Shown: positions 19,348-29,935 of the stretch, piece after piece
Layout of the letters: every line of letters starts with the position of its first letter
Numbering within the stretch: position 1 is the stretch's first letter
Assembly (NCBI GenBank): GCA_019925095.2
Contig: CM034408.1
Coordinates: forward strand, 372,001 to 436,000
DNA from: Dendrolimus kikuchii
Taxonomy: Eukaryota; Arthropoda; Insecta; Lepidoptera; Lasiocampidae
Direction of reading: 5' to 3'
Length of the DNA: 64,000 nucleotides
Position numbers and translations under genes: made by a program
Notes under the pieces: generated by a model
Told to the model about the DNA's origin: nothing
Databases searched by the model: none
Seen by the model: only the letters and a program-made list of their open reading frames with translations

Positions 19348-19573
19348 CAATAAGAATATATATAAACAATATGTGTCCTTTCCGCTAAAAATAATAATCA
19401 TGGTGGTACTACTGACCGGAGTGCAACCGGCAAGTCGCGTTCGCAACGAGGACACTCTAGCAGTGTTCGCAAACAAATACACGCGGCACTTGCGCCAGCT
19501 ACAAATGGAAGTCTATCTATTGTACACATAATGAAACTATGTACGGCTGAAATCACATTTATTTATTCAAGTA

Positions 19574-20321
19574 CTAGTATGTGCCAGAGCAACTTCGTTC
19601 GCGTTGCCATGGCAGTCACTGCATGACTGCAGCGTATCATTTTAGCCATGTTAGTCTATCCCACAGAAACGACGTCATTTATCGGGACAAAATATATCGT
19701 ATTTCCCGGGATATAAGCTGATTCTGTCTTGAGTGTCATTTAAATCTGTGTAATAGTTTTGATGTGATGCTCTAAGAGACAAAAACTGTAAAAGTTGTAT
19801 TTTAAGATTCTGATTTTTTTGATTAATTTTAATGTGTTGTGTGTTGTAATGTCTCGCTCCCGTGGTATATAGCGTCATATTATATAGCTTATGACACTCC
19901 CCGATAACGTAGCTTTCGAACAGTAAAAGAATTTTTAAAATCGGTTTAGTAGATCCAGAGATTACCCCCTACAACGTCACAAACTCACAAACTTTACCTC
20001 TTTATAGTATTACATACATACATAACTTCACGCCAGTTCCCTTGCGGGGTAGGCACGAATAACAGAGCGCCATTCAGGCTTATTCTTACATACCTCACTT
20101 GCTTCTTTGATATTCATAACTCTTGTCATGCACGCTCGTCTGTTCTTAAGGCTCCTGACATCACCTTCTGCTAGTACACGATCAATTTGATCGTGGAAGG
20201 TGTGTCGCGGCCTTCCGCGACTTCTGCATCCATCCACTTTTGCATTGTATATCTGTTTAGTCATTCTTTCTTCATGCATTCTTTCCACATGCCCGAACCA
20301 CCGGAGCATTATAGTATTAGT
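19574..20321 (-). mobile_element. Helitron-like element interrupted by RTE-B
   Basis: CTAG at 19574 followed by GCAACTTCGTTCGCGTTGCC and TCCCGGGATATAAGCTGATT. The right end (CAAACTTTACCTCTTTATAG) is split by RTE-B at 20013-20308. Related to 14609 and to the element ending at 51190. Confidence 0.5.
20013..20308 (-). mobile_element. RTE-B 3' end, 296 bp
   Basis: 11-bp duplication TTATAGTATTA (20002-20012, 20309-20319). Encodes MLRWFGHVERMHEERM to ARELA. Confidence 0.92.
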
Positions 20322-20372
20322 TTATAATAAACTCACAAACAAACAAATTAATGAATGTAGTTATAATAAACA

Positions 20373-20658
20373 AGAAAGAATGCATGATGAAAGAATGACT
20401 AAACAGATATACAATGCAAAAGTGGATGGATGCAGAAGTCGTGGAAGGCCACGACACACCTACCATGATCAAATTGATCGTGTACTAGCGGAGGGTGATG
20501 TCAGGAGCCTTAAGAACAGACGAGTGTGCATGACAAGAGTTATGAATGTCAAAGAAGCAAGTGAGGTGTGTAAGAACGGGCCTAAATGGCACTCTGTTGT
20601 TCGTGCCTATTCCGCAAGGGAACTGGCGTGAAGTTATGTATGTATGTATGTATGTATG
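20373..20658 (+). mobile_element. RTE-B 3' end, 286 bp, inverted neighbour
   Basis: 11-bp duplication TATAATAAACA (20362-20372, 20659-20669). It lies 64 bp from the opposite-strand copy at 20013-20308 and has its own duplication, so the two inserted independently. Confidence 0.92.
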
Positions 20659-20956
20659 TATAATAAACATTTACACAATAGCCTCTGGAATACAGTATTA
20701 TAACATTTCCCTAGGTTCATTTGAAGCTGCCTCATCAAATGTAGGGTTATTAGAGACTACGGTGCAATTAAAGCCTCCTGAAGCCCTCCCAAGAGTTGTA
20801 TTAATAGGGGGAAATGGAGCACTCAGGAAGTAGATATAGTTTGTGCTTAGTTTTCAAAATTAGTATTTTTTGTCAGACTAAACCTTCGCTTCTTTACATA
20901 GTGCAAAAAAGTCACACTCGACAACAATTAAGATCACAAATAAATGTCTAAATATT

Positions 20957-21248
20957 ATATTTTCTTAAGTTTTCGCGACTTGTATACATAATAATACTAA
21001 GTTTTTAACGGTTTTAAGCGCGGTAATTTATTATAATAGATTAAGCTCCCATAGAGTAAATAATAACCATAAACAAAATTAAAATTAACAAGTTGGCGGT
21101 AGGCTAAATAAAACTTTAACAATACTCGTTGACACTTGACATCTTTGTCTTCCGTGATCACGGCCACTGAAAAGTGGCCGAAACGTCGGAAAAACCAAAA
21201 TCAAATAAAATTACCGCGCTTAAAACCTTTAAAAACGTAGTTTTATTA
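20957..21248 (+). mobile_element. PLE-F element with inverted arms, 292 bp
   Basis: The arms AACGGTTTTAAGCGCGGTAA and TTACCGCGCTTAAAACC are inverted. The flanking duplication ATGTCTAAATATTA is at 20944-20957 and 21248-21261. Here the 43-nt end CTTAAGTTTTCGCGACTTGT lies at the left end, the mirror image of 43709. Contains the best hammerhead-like segment (21147-21195). Confidence 0.7.
21147..21195 (+). ncRNA. Hammerhead-ribozyme-like motif in PLE-F
   Basis: TTCC (21150-21153) can pair with GGAA (21188-21191) as stem I. GGCCAC (21162-21167) and GTGGCC (21174-21179) form a perfect stem II with loop TGAAAA. Then follow GAAAC (21180-21184) and GTC (21185-21187), the expected conserved core and cleavage triplet. 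The other core strand reads GUGAUCAC where CUGAUGA plus one base would be expected, so core positions 3 and 8 are G and C in place of C and G. Penelope-like elements are known to carry hammerheads; activity here is unproven and may be lost. Confidence 0.4.
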
Positions 21249-21427
21249 TGTCTAAATATTATTATTTTGAAAAGGTATTTTTATTTAATTAATAGTTTAG
21301 GACATGTAAATAGTTTAGCCGACGATTAAATAGAATTAAAACTAAAATATACCTATACTAATAATATGCACAACTAAATAAAAACTAAACTAAATTATAA
21401 ATAAGTATACATACAAATTAATAATAA

Positions 21428-21872
21428 AAAAACTTCGTTTAAAAAAACCGACTTCAAAAACTAAAAAACTAAAAAGTATAAAATAACTTATTTCTAAAGC
21501 TAGTATTATTAATATATATTATCTAAAACATCTTGAAGTCTTGGTTACTTTTTAGTTTTTTAAAGGAAGTTTTTTTATTTTATTTGTTACTTTTTAGTGT
21601 TTAGCTATGTATGGGTAGACCTACGAAAGGTGCCGCGCTCCCTAAAAAATATAGGTCCCAAGAAACGGGAACAAAAAAATGATCGTAAAATGAAAACTAC
21701 CGGGCCAAACTATGTTAAATTTTTAGGGGACCAAATTGCAACTATTCCGCATCAAACTAAACAAGAATCACGTAAATCGAATCGTAAATCTCGGAGTAAT
21801 CGCTGAACATACTAAAAAAAAAAAGATGCCGGCGAATTGAAAACCTCCTCCTTTTTTTGAAGTCGATTAACT
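21428..21872. mobile_element. MITE-J repeat, single-arm copy
   Basis: Starts CTTCGTTTAAAAAAACCGAC and ends CCTCCTCCTTTTTTTGAAGT near CGATTA, with CCGACTTCAAA-type inverted ends. It shares GGGTAGACCTACGAAAGGTG with 31469-32030 but lacks most of the second hairpin arm. A frame of 69 codons (21597-21806) is partly shared by the other copy (KKYRSQETGTKK region), so it may be a relic, but no domain is recognisable. Confidence 0.55.
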
Positions 21873-22064
21873 ATAAAATCTAGTAATAAATAATAGTAAT
21901 GTGTAATAACGAAATAATGTGAAATAATGAATAATAAATTTGTTCTAGTAATAACAAATTAATAAAGTTGTCATTTACTATAATCGATTTAAATTAATTT
22001 CAACAATTAATAATATGAAAAAAATATCAACATACATAGTAAAAAGAAATGACGAAAAAGAAGA

Positions 22065-22303
22065 GACGGCCTCTGTGGTTGAGCGGGCTAAGCCTTTGCC
22101 GGCCTACCTCACTGCAACGCAGAGGCTCCGGGTTCGATTCCTGGTATAGTAAATTTCGGAAACGCATTTTCTCCATTATTTACTATGGTCTGAGTGTCTG
22201 GGATCGGCCCCAGAGTAGTCCGTTGTATATTACCCATAACACAAGCGTAACTTGCTTAATTTGGGGATGTACAATGTGTGTGTTTGTCTGCCGATTATTA
22301 TTT
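22065..22303 (+). mobile_element. SINE-C, full-length
   Basis: A box TGGTTGAGCGG at 22076-22086, B box GGTTCGATTCC at 22131-22141, short (ATT)n tail. Confidence 0.85.
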
Positions 22304-22769
22304 ATTAACAATCTGGGCCCAAGGATGTATGAAAGCGCATCCGTCTCCTTTCGATAGAATGGGCACAGTGCTTTTTCCGTGAAAGAGTAACCAACAATTA
22401 AGATAAAAGTGGTTTAAAAACAACATATTCGCTATACAATCTACTTAGTGAAATCTCCCACTCAACATGCGAACATAATGGAATGTGTTACAGTAATACT
22501 GCTTACCTTCATGGTCCCACAAACCATCAGTTTAGGCCGAGGAGGCGGGAAAATGAAGAGATTACCATTTTCAAGATAGAACAACGCTGAAGCCCCATTC
22601 GCGGAAGTGGTATACGTGCATAAATATGCAAAAAGTGTCTTTCAAAAATCTCAGCTGATTATATGCAAATTTATGCGCATGAATTTACCTTAGGCGGTTT
22701 GTTCCGCGAGAATCTACCGCGTGATAATAACTACATGTTGATGCAACTGCCCTGATTATACTGGGTCTA
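22304..22769. other. Low-repeat stretch with a possible splice-bounded frame
   Basis: No TE family recognised. On the minus strand 22586-22507 is open and bounded by CAG before it and GTAAGC after it. See findings; support is weak. Confidence 0.35.
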
Positions 22770-22850
22770 TCAACGTGGAATTTGTTTACAAAACTCCCCG
22801 ATTTTGAAACATTCTTCGTTGGTGCTCCGCTCCTATAGGTCTTAGCGTGA

Positions 22851-22852
<2 letters not shown>

Positions 22853-22906
<54 letters not shown>
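22853..22906. repeat. (AT)n microsatellite inside Helitron
   Basis: Alternating AT arising inside the Helitron motif TGATGATATATAGCC. Confidence 0.9.
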
Positions 22907-22909
<3 letters not shown>

Positions 22910-23040
22910 TATATAGCCTATAGCCTTCCTCGATAAATGGGCTATCTAATACTGAAAGAATTTTTAAAATCAAACCGGTAGTTTCTGAGATTAGCGCGTT
23001 CAAACATACAAACTCTTCAGCTTTATATTTATATTTTATT

Positions 23041-23275
23041 GCCAGGTGGTAGGGCATTTGCCCAACTGGATGGCTACCACCCCTGGTCTAAAGTATGTCG
23101 TCATAACAACCTTGAGTTGTGTTCCGGCATTAGTGACCAGGTTTCAGTCTCCCTTAAGAGAGCAGCAGCACATTTGTAGCAACTTTGGTGTTGCAAATGT
23201 CCATAGGCGATGGTAACCGCTTTCCAACAAGTGGGCCGTCTGCCTGTCTGCTGATCTCCGGCAATAAAAAAAAAA
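23041..23275 (+). mobile_element. SINE-A, 5'-truncated, inside Helitron
   Basis: Starts at GCCAGGTGGTAGGG, about 80 bases into the consensus, and ends GGCAATAAAAAAAAA. Confidence 0.85.
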
Positions 23276-23340
23276 TATATATATTAGTATAAGATTTAAG
23301 TTACTTTTTTTGGAAGTTTGACTTTTCTTGTTTCAAGTAA

Positions 23341-23585
23341 TGAAAGAAAGAAGAAAGAAAAATATTTATTGTCGCGAATGAATGCACATAAAACTAAAAA
23401 ATAAATTAAATTAACAGAATATCACTCATAAAACATAAAGCCATTAGAATTTTTTAAAGTATACAACTTTAAAATATCAATGTACATAACACTCACGGCA
23501 ATAAGGCTGGTAACTCAGCATTATGCTGTGTCAAGAATTTTCAGTACCAGCCTCGATCAAGTCACAAGTGACCCAAACAAATAAC
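23341..23585 (-). mobile_element. Repeat with (GAAA)n end, REP-G-like
   Basis: GAAAGAAAGAAGAAAGAAAA start, and ACTCAGCATTATGCTGTGTC resembling CAGCATATTGCTGTGCC of REP-G. Divergent, so relatedness is tentative. Confidence 0.35.
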
Positions 23586-23884
23586 TTCTTTTTGCCCTTT
23601 TGAAGCAAATTTAAAACAATTTTACTTAATACTAACAACAATCAAACATCTCCTATAGTCTAGATATTGTAATGTAATGCTCTTTCGTGCATAATTGAAG
23701 AGTTTCTTCAGAAGCGTTACCTTTCTGTTGGTTTCACACCTTAACTACATAACAGACACGAAATTTTGGATTCACGTTGCTAGGGTATAGAAAAGGACGT
23801 AGGGTACCTGTTGATGATAGAATTCGACAGATGAACGGCCCGCTCGGTGTTACCCGTAGAATAAAATAGATATTAAATTACTAT

Positions 23885-24234
23885 ACATACATACATAACT
23901 TCACGCCAGTTCCCTTGCGGGGTAGGCACGAACAACAGAGCGCCATTTAGGCCCATTCTTATACACCTCACTTGATTCTTTGACATTCATAACTCTTGTC
24001 ATGCACGCTCGTCTGTTCTTAAGGCTCCTGACATCACCCTCCGCTAGTACACGATCAATTTGATCATGGTTCAATTCTTTCCACATGCCCGAACCACCGG
24101 AGCATTCCTTTCCTCACCTTCACACCGACACTCTCTTTCAGACCAACTCTCTTTCTTACTTCGTTATTACGAACGCGGTCCGCGAGCTTCACTCCGCAGA
24201 TTTTGCGCAGTGCTCGCATATCAACCGCGTTTAC
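23885..24234 (-). mobile_element. RTE-B 3' end with internal deletion
   Basis: 12-bp duplication TTAAATTACTAT (23873-23884, 24235-24246). Compared with other copies, about 80 bp is missing at 24067 and replaced by a few bases (TTCAA). This removes the KVDGCRSRGRPR region and fuses LNHDQIDRVLAEGD to upstream sequence. Confidence 0.9.
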
Positions 24235-24246
24235 TTAAATTACTAT

Positions 24247-24894
24247 GTATATAAATAATAATAAATATACTTACATACATATATTAAATTAACAAAGATA
24301 TAATGTAAAATATTTGTGTACTTACCTGTCTATTTTTATATTAAATAATAGCCAATTGATTGCCTAGAGAGAGTAGAAATGCACGAACTTCACTCGGGAA
24401 CGACCCGAGTCAGTTGCCCGCGACCACCGACCGTGCTATACGTGCTCTGCATTCGTTTCTTTCAAAGCAATCAACGGCTAACTTTTCAAACCCTTAAAAC
24501 CTTGTTTTAATATTGTCCTTTTGCACAATTTGACGTTATATCCGTTACAGGTACCACTCATACAAAAAAAGACTGGCGCTACTGTTGCATTGTCGCTTAC
24601 AAATACATCGTCATGGCAACAAGAATGATAATTTCAATGTGTTGCTCTCATGGTTAGTTCCGCCTTTGCTAGATGGCGTTACGCGTATTTTGAATTAATA
24701 ATTAAGTTTAAGATTTCTAAGAATTATAACATTCTTACTTCATGACATAGTGTATATATCTTGTTTCGTTGATAATGCTAGGGAAATGATTTTGCACTGT
24801 CTACAAAATCTACATAAAAGCGAGTGAAGCAGCCGGCAAAAGCTAGTAAATATAAATATATTTATGTGTTTAATACAGACATAAAATCTATCAA
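24247..24894. other. Unassigned; Helitron-like end at 24843
   Basis: No gene seen. GCAGCCGGCAAAAGCTAG (CTAG 24843-24846) before T resembles a Helitron 3' end whose 5' end I cannot place. Confidence 0.4.
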
Positions 24895-25003
24895 TCGTAG
24901 TCTAAGGGATGCCTGGAAGAGATCGCTGTGTAGCCCTAAGATTGCATGTTGTCTTTGTACTTATTTTTCTTTTGTTTGTCTATACTTTGTTGTAAAATAA
25001 AGA
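24895..25003 (+). mobile_element. LINE or SINE 3' end fragment
   Basis: GCCTGGAAGAGATCGCTGTG ... TTGTAAAATAAAG, the plus-strand counterpart of the fragment at 3791. Confidence 0.45.
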
Positions 25004-25012
25004 AAAAATTGG

Positions 25013-25443
25013 AATTACTGTAGAATTTATTAGAACTATACAAACACGTATAACACAGGTACAAATATAACTGAACACAATCAGTTCAAATGTTATGCGC
25101 GATTCAATAACACGCGCAAAGTCCGTCACTATATAGGTTATCGAATGTACACAAGTCTCGCCTTGATCTTGGTTCTCGCTATACTGACTATCTTTGGGCC
25201 ATTGCTTTATAATGCATCGATGCAATATGTCTGCCCGACCGCATTGACCGCATTTTTTAGAATCAGTTCGACACACCTGGCTAATGACTGCCATAAAAGA
25301 TTACAATACACAATGGGCTGTTTTATAATCACAACATTTAAACACAAAGTAAACAAAAGAAGTCCAAATGCGAAAAGGCAATAAAGTGTGCTTTTATGGT
25401 ATGCAGGTGTGAATCTACTTTTGTCGGCGTGTAGGTTGTAACA
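25013..25443 (-). mobile_element. LTR-I fragment
   Basis: The complement contains TTCTAATAAATTCTACAG, TATAGTGACGGACTTTGCGC and begins TGTTACAAC (complement at 25435-25443). The 3' end (CTCGTAACA) is missing at the left. Confidence 0.65.
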
Positions 25444-25656
25444 ATATAGTCTGCCTGGCAAGTGTCGACGCAATTTCGCAGAAAACGTAATCTGCACACC
25501 TGCGTAATTATGCCTGCGAACGGCCATAACCGAGTACACACACAGTAAACAAAAGAAGATGGTTAGAAAACAGTTTCAATGTTATTAGCTTAAACGCCGC
25601 GGCAGGTAATAAATGTGCTTTGTCTACAGGTATGCAGGTGGCCCAACTTGTAACTA
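25444..25656 (-). mobile_element. Second LTR-I fragment, different subfamily
   Basis: Matches the first half of the LTR at 12914 (complement contains TTACCTGCCGCGGCGTTT and ATGGCCGTTCGCAGG) and ends GTTGTAAC-like near 25650. It is directly joined to the neighbouring LTR-I piece, so the two subfamilies form a composite. Confidence 0.6.
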
Positions 25657-25789
25657 TACAATCAATACATACACATCAAATAAAATACTATAAATATATT
25701 GTTTATACTTAAGCGAGGAGCAGAAAAGCAGCTGCATTTCATGCCTATTAACCAGGTACGTGCGTGCTCATTCTCAGATTCCCATCCTA

Positions 25790-26230
25790 CTAAGAGGGTC
25801 ATCGTCTCTGCCTTGATGTGGCAGAGCCGGTAAAGGGGCCTCGAGCTGTAGCTCTTTGCCCCGGTCTATTCGCGGGGGGCTACTGCCCCCCGGTAGCGGG
25901 ATACGGGAGCTGCCAGACACATAAGGGGGGGTGTCGGCTGGCTCGCGTCGGCCAATCAGCGGCTTTCGGTGGCCATCACGCGCTTCGCGTTAGCTCCGTC
26001 TGCGGCATGGTTAGCCAGCCTGCGGCTTTCGATGGCCATCTCGGGCTTTAGTATCGCAACCTCTCAAACATCGCCCTGATCCCGGCGGATGAGGTCACGG
26101 GGGGTCGGTAGCCATCTTTGTGACTCGTGATCAGGTGGTCGCGCGTGCAGGGCAGCAATCCCGTGGAGGTGTGTGTGGCGGCCGTTGTCCTACACTCCTC
26201 TTCCTGTAAAATTGACACAGTTCGCTTATC
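25790..26230 (+). other. GC-rich segment, unclassified
   Basis: GC content stands out from the AT-rich surroundings. The motif GCGGCTTTCGGTGGCCATC recurs 70 or so bases later as GCGGCTTTCGATGGCCATC, with CGCTTCGCGTTAGC between. Frames of 68-77 codons exist but show no family resemblance. Could be a LINE 5' UTR or a TE fragment. Confidence 0.35.
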
Positions 26231-26604
26231 ACAAATCCAGCGCCCCTGCAACAACTACAATAACATAAGACCTTATACTGTACATACAATTTTGGGCAAA
26301 AAATATTTTATTCTAATCTATAAAACTGAAAACAGTTAAATCATACCACATTAACATTCCAATCCGCTTCAAAAGCAGTAACATTTTGAACTCTGAAGTA
26401 ATAGACAATTAGCCTAAAAATAACACGAGAAGCATTTCTGTACTCCGTTTGATCCGGGATTAGGCAAAAAATATCCGATGAAAATCTTTCGCGGTAAACA
26501 TTTTCTTAAGACGTGTTTCTGAAAAGCAGGTTGTTTTTTTTATAAAAGGAAAATAAATTTGTTTTAAGAGGAAATTTCTTTTATATCTATATATATATAA
26601 AAGA
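26231..26604. other. AT-rich, no recognised feature
   Basis: Nothing supported. Confidence 0.5.
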
Positions 26605-26974
26605 TTTTTCAACACACTTGCTCATAAAGTGGCTCTATAGTCACCGCAATTAGGCACAGAATGACACCCATTATCAAACTGTGAGTAAAAAACATTATAA
26701 CTCCCTAGTGAGTTATAGATTATTTTTTTAAATTTTATTGGTTGAGTTACTTTGTTCTTAAAAAAGTTTTTATTAAAAAAAAAAAGATCGTGTTCTATAG
26801 AACAAATACATTAATGTTCCTATTGCTTGCTCATTTCATGCAACTTCTTATTTAAATAGATAATTTTAACTCGTACGTGTTTAATAAATAAAACTTTCAC
26901 TCATATATAACTTTTTTTATCTACTAAATAAAATGAGTTTTTGTTGTTATTTTATTCACAAGTGTGTTGAAAAA
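26605..26974. mobile_element. TIR element (MITE), 370 bp
   Basis: Perfect 16-bp inverted termini TTTTTCAACACACTTG (26605-26620) and CAAGTGTGTTGAAAAA (26959-26974). AT-rich and non-coding. No clear target duplication, so the superfamily is open. Confidence 0.6.
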
Positions 26975-26998
26975 CGTCGTATGATACACGTGTGTATT

Positions 26999-27078
26999 GA
27001 TGATTACCGTCCTCGGCTCTCTTAAGACCCTCGCCTACGGCTCGAGTCTCAATGGCGCCTCGGCGGTAATCACCAATG
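26999..27078. repeat. Inverted-repeat segment ending in GATTACCG/CGGTAATC
   Basis: GATGATTACCG at the left pairs with CGGTAATCACC at the right. Between them lies CTCGCCTACGGCTCGAG. A short hairpin-forming repeat unit. Confidence 0.5.
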
Positions 27079-27106
27079 TTACACACTAGTACCATAATGT
27101 ACTATT

Positions 27107-27419
27107 ATCCGTGCAGGAACGGAGAAATAATACAATTTCCTGCGGCCTGGCGGCCTGTCGTAAGAGGCGACATAACAACCCACAGCCAGGTGGTAGGGTA
27201 TTTGCCCGACTGGATGGCTACCACCCCTGGTCTAGAGCATGCCGCCATAACAACTTTGAGTTGTGTTCCGGCATTAGTGATCAGGGTCCAGTCTCCCTTA
27301 AGAGAGCAGCAGCGCATTCGTAGCATGTTCGGTGTTGCAAATGCCCATAGGCGATGGTAACCGCTTTCCGTCCAGTGGGCCGTCTGCCTGTCTGCTGATC
27401 TTCTGCAATAAAAAAAAAA
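27107..27419 (+). mobile_element. SINE-A, full-length
   Basis: ATCCGTGCAGGAACGG to GCAATAAAAAAAAAAG, only a few substitutions (GTAGCATGTTCGGTG instead of GTAGCACCTTTGGTG). Confidence 0.9.
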
Positions 27420-27720
27420 GAAAGTCGTGTTAGTTACACTATTTATAACTCAAGAACGGTTGTATCGATTTGGCTGAAAATTGGTGGGGAGGTAGATTAG
27501 AACCAGGAGACGGACATAGGATACTTTTTATCCTGTCGGAACCGGTAGGTGGCGCTGAGATCGGGTTCTACAATCCTCCTAATCGCCTGGAGCGATTTTG
27601 GTGATTTTGTTTTTGTGTGTTTGAGTGGGTCCCCGGATGATTTAAAGCCACAATTGGAACCGGTAGGTGGCGCTGGGATCGGTTCCTAGATTTTCATTTT
27701 TTCAGAGCAGGACGACGCCT
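27420..27720 (+). mobile_element. Helitron-like repeats with GGTAGGTGGCGCTG
   Basis: The block GGAACCGGTAGGTGGCGCTG occurs twice (near 27550 and 27660). Together with TGCCGGGGCCGCTTG it matches the right half of 11530-11921 and 50690-50854. Ends are decayed. Confidence 0.5.
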
Positions 27721-28683
27721 GCCGGGGCCGCTTGCTTAGCTTTTTATTATACACTTCGTAATTTTTGAAAATAAAACCATAAGATGCCCAAATGACAGAC
27801 ACACGTACACGCCGATTTTAAAGTGATTTAGTTTTTTCAAAGTGGATATTGAACCCTATTAAAATTAAAGGAAGAAATCTGTGTCTGCCATTCTATTTAA
27901 TTCGACATCACGCATCGAAAGAGCGATGGAATAGGTAATATATTTCATGGCGCAACGGCGACACGGCAGCCATTTTACGATATTTAAATTGTATAAGAAA
28001 CAGTTATTATAGCAAAATGAGTAGCGAAATGGGGCGTAATAAAAGTAGCGAGCGAAGCCAAGCATCGCTCGACGATTCCTTATCTGAGAGGATTGCACAC
28101 TTGTTACAATTGTTATTAATTACATTTAAATATACACAAATAATTTATTTATTAATTACATTTACATAATTATGTCGGTGTAACCGAACCGAAACAATAG
28201 CAAAGTTCTGGAACATTAGAGTTGTATCGTGACGTGTCGAACAGTAAACCTGGGCGCAAACGACCCACCGGCCACAGCCACCGGAGCTTGGAAACTGCAA
28301 TAAGTACAATCTGTTCTTTGCTGTGAAGTCTCACGATGGACTTCGGACATGTAAAGTTTGCTTCGTCAATGTATGAATATTCATTGGGATTTCGTGGTCC
28401 ATAATGAGACTTGCGATGTGCAGGACGCCTAACCATTTGAGTGAGCGTGAGAAGGCGTGGTAAAGAACTAGTGGATTTCGGGAGGAGCTGGGCTGGATGG
28501 AGTAACACTTCGTTTACCCTTGCAAGCAAAATAGGCGTTATGTCGTCGATTTGCGGAAACCGCTCGCTTGCAGAAGGTGAAAATGGGTGGTGGCGCGTCA
28601 GTGGCGAGTATTAGCGTTTCGTGTGGCTCGTAGCGGCTGCAAGTCACGAGTCGTGTCCACTACTGTAGAGTGTGAATGGATTA
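27721..28683. other. Longest low-repeat stretch; no gene confirmed
   Basis: No match to any repeat family in the window. It contains the minus-strand open frame described next. Confidence 0.5.
28170..28618 (-). CDS. Hypothetical open frame, about 148 codons
   Basis: Open on the minus strand between an upstream stop near 28619 and TAA at the low-coordinate end. There is no ATG near the upstream limit, so it would be an exon or a fragment. It includes SERFPQIDDITPILLARVN, HPAQLLPKSTSSLPRLL and GRLRPGLLFDTSRYN. I recognise no domain, and no second copy is in the window. It may be an old TE or a chance frame. Confidence 0.2.
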
Positions 28684-28880
28684 TATACCCGGCACGCTCG
28701 TTTAAGGCGGCTTAGCGGGTTTGAAACATCGGTGTTTCATTAAGTCATCGTCAATGTGTAGGTTTCATCGCGATGTTTTCCTTCACGGTCAGCACGTAGT
28801 AATGTAACAATATGCACAATAGATCAGAAAACTGCCTATGAGGTGCATGCTTTTCTGGCCAGGTTTCGAACCCTAATAAT
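28684..28880 (-). mobile_element. SINE-R copy
   Basis: CGATGTTTTCCTTCACGG, AACAATATGCACAATAGATC, and CCAGGTTTCGAACCCT, the complement of a degenerate B box. Confidence 0.55.
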
Positions 28881-29462
28881 TTGAATCATCACCCGATATA
28901 AGATGGTTCATTTATGTCTTTCAATTTGGATGAATTAACTAAACTTAAGCATTCAATGTCATTGAATGCCGTCGTTTATTTCAGTTCTGTGCTTTTAAAT
29001 CAAATTGATTCAATTTGGTTGATCTGTCTAATACGAGCATTAAGCTACCATGACTTAGCGTTCGTGTACGACAAAGTCATATTCATATGTCCAATCGTTT
29101 AGTGTTCATTTAAATCTCATTACCAGCTATGTACAAGTTTTGCATTTACCTGTCTGTCCATATTATTGTTGTATTATTAATAATAACTAGTCTAAACGCC
29201 CCTTAATACCAGTCTAATCGTATGATCGCTTCCAAAACACCGAGCAATTTGACGGATTGTGTAAGAAACCTAATATCATGATTGCGTCTTTCATGATTAT
29301 TAAGGTTTCTTGTATTGCGTCTCGGCTTTTATATTACAGCGTATTTATAAGGGTTGATTTTGAAATGTTTACCCCTAATTTCTCCTACAAGACGGGGGTT
29401 TGAATCGGGTATTGTGCGTTGAAATCAGAGGCAAGCAAAACCAAAGCGTTGCCAGCCTTCAG
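28881..29462. other. No recognised feature
   Basis: Only an imperfect inverted repeat (CATGATTGCGTCTTTCATGA near 29277) and short frames. Confidence 0.5.
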
Positions 29463-29935
29463 GATGAGATAGACGGCATGGGAGGGATAGACTTAAGTAG
29501 ATGAGATAGACGGCATGGGACAGGAGGGATAGACTTGAGTAGATGAGATAGACGGCATGAGACAGGAGGGATAGACTTAAGTAGATGAGGTTAACGGCAT
29601 TCGACTAGAGGGATACACTTACGTAGATGAGATAGACGACATGGGAGAGGAGGGATAGACTTAAGTAGATGAGATAAACGGCATGGGACTGGAGGGACAG
29701 ACTTAAGTAGATGAGATAGAGGGCAAGGACAGGAGGGATAGACTTGAGTAGATGAGATAGACAGCATGAGGCAGGAGGGATAGACTTGAGTAGATGAGAT
29801 AGACGGCATGAGACAGGAGGGATAGACTTGAGTAGATGAGATAAAGGGCATGACACTGGAAGGATAGACTTAAGTAGATGAGATAAACGGCATGAGACAG
29901 GAGGGATAGGCTTAAGTAGATGAAATATAGGGGAT
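29463..29935 (+). repeat. 42-bp minisatellite, about 11 units
   Basis: Unit GATGAGATAGACGGCATGGG followed by ACAGGAGGGATAGACTTGAG and TA, with unit-to-unit changes and one short first unit. Because 42 is divisible by three, the minus strand stays open for 122 codons as 14-residue repeats (SHLLKSIPPVSCRL). I take this as a by-product. Confidence 0.9.

Larger units (their letters stand above)
22770..23294 (-). mobile_element. Helitron with (AT)n expansion, split by SINE-A
   Basis: Shares CTCCGCTCCTATAGGTCTTA and AGCCTATAGCCTTCCTCGAT with 16467. An (AT)n tract has grown at 22853-22906 within the native GATATATAG. SINE-A (23041-23275) interrupts the right end, which resumes as TATATTAGTATAAGA (to 23294). 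The left CTAG end is lost. Confidence 0.65.

Noticed and set aside
25790..26230. CpG-island promoter of a host gene
   Set aside because: GC-rich, but no downstream gene is visible and insect promoters are not usually marked this way; a TE fragment is as likely.
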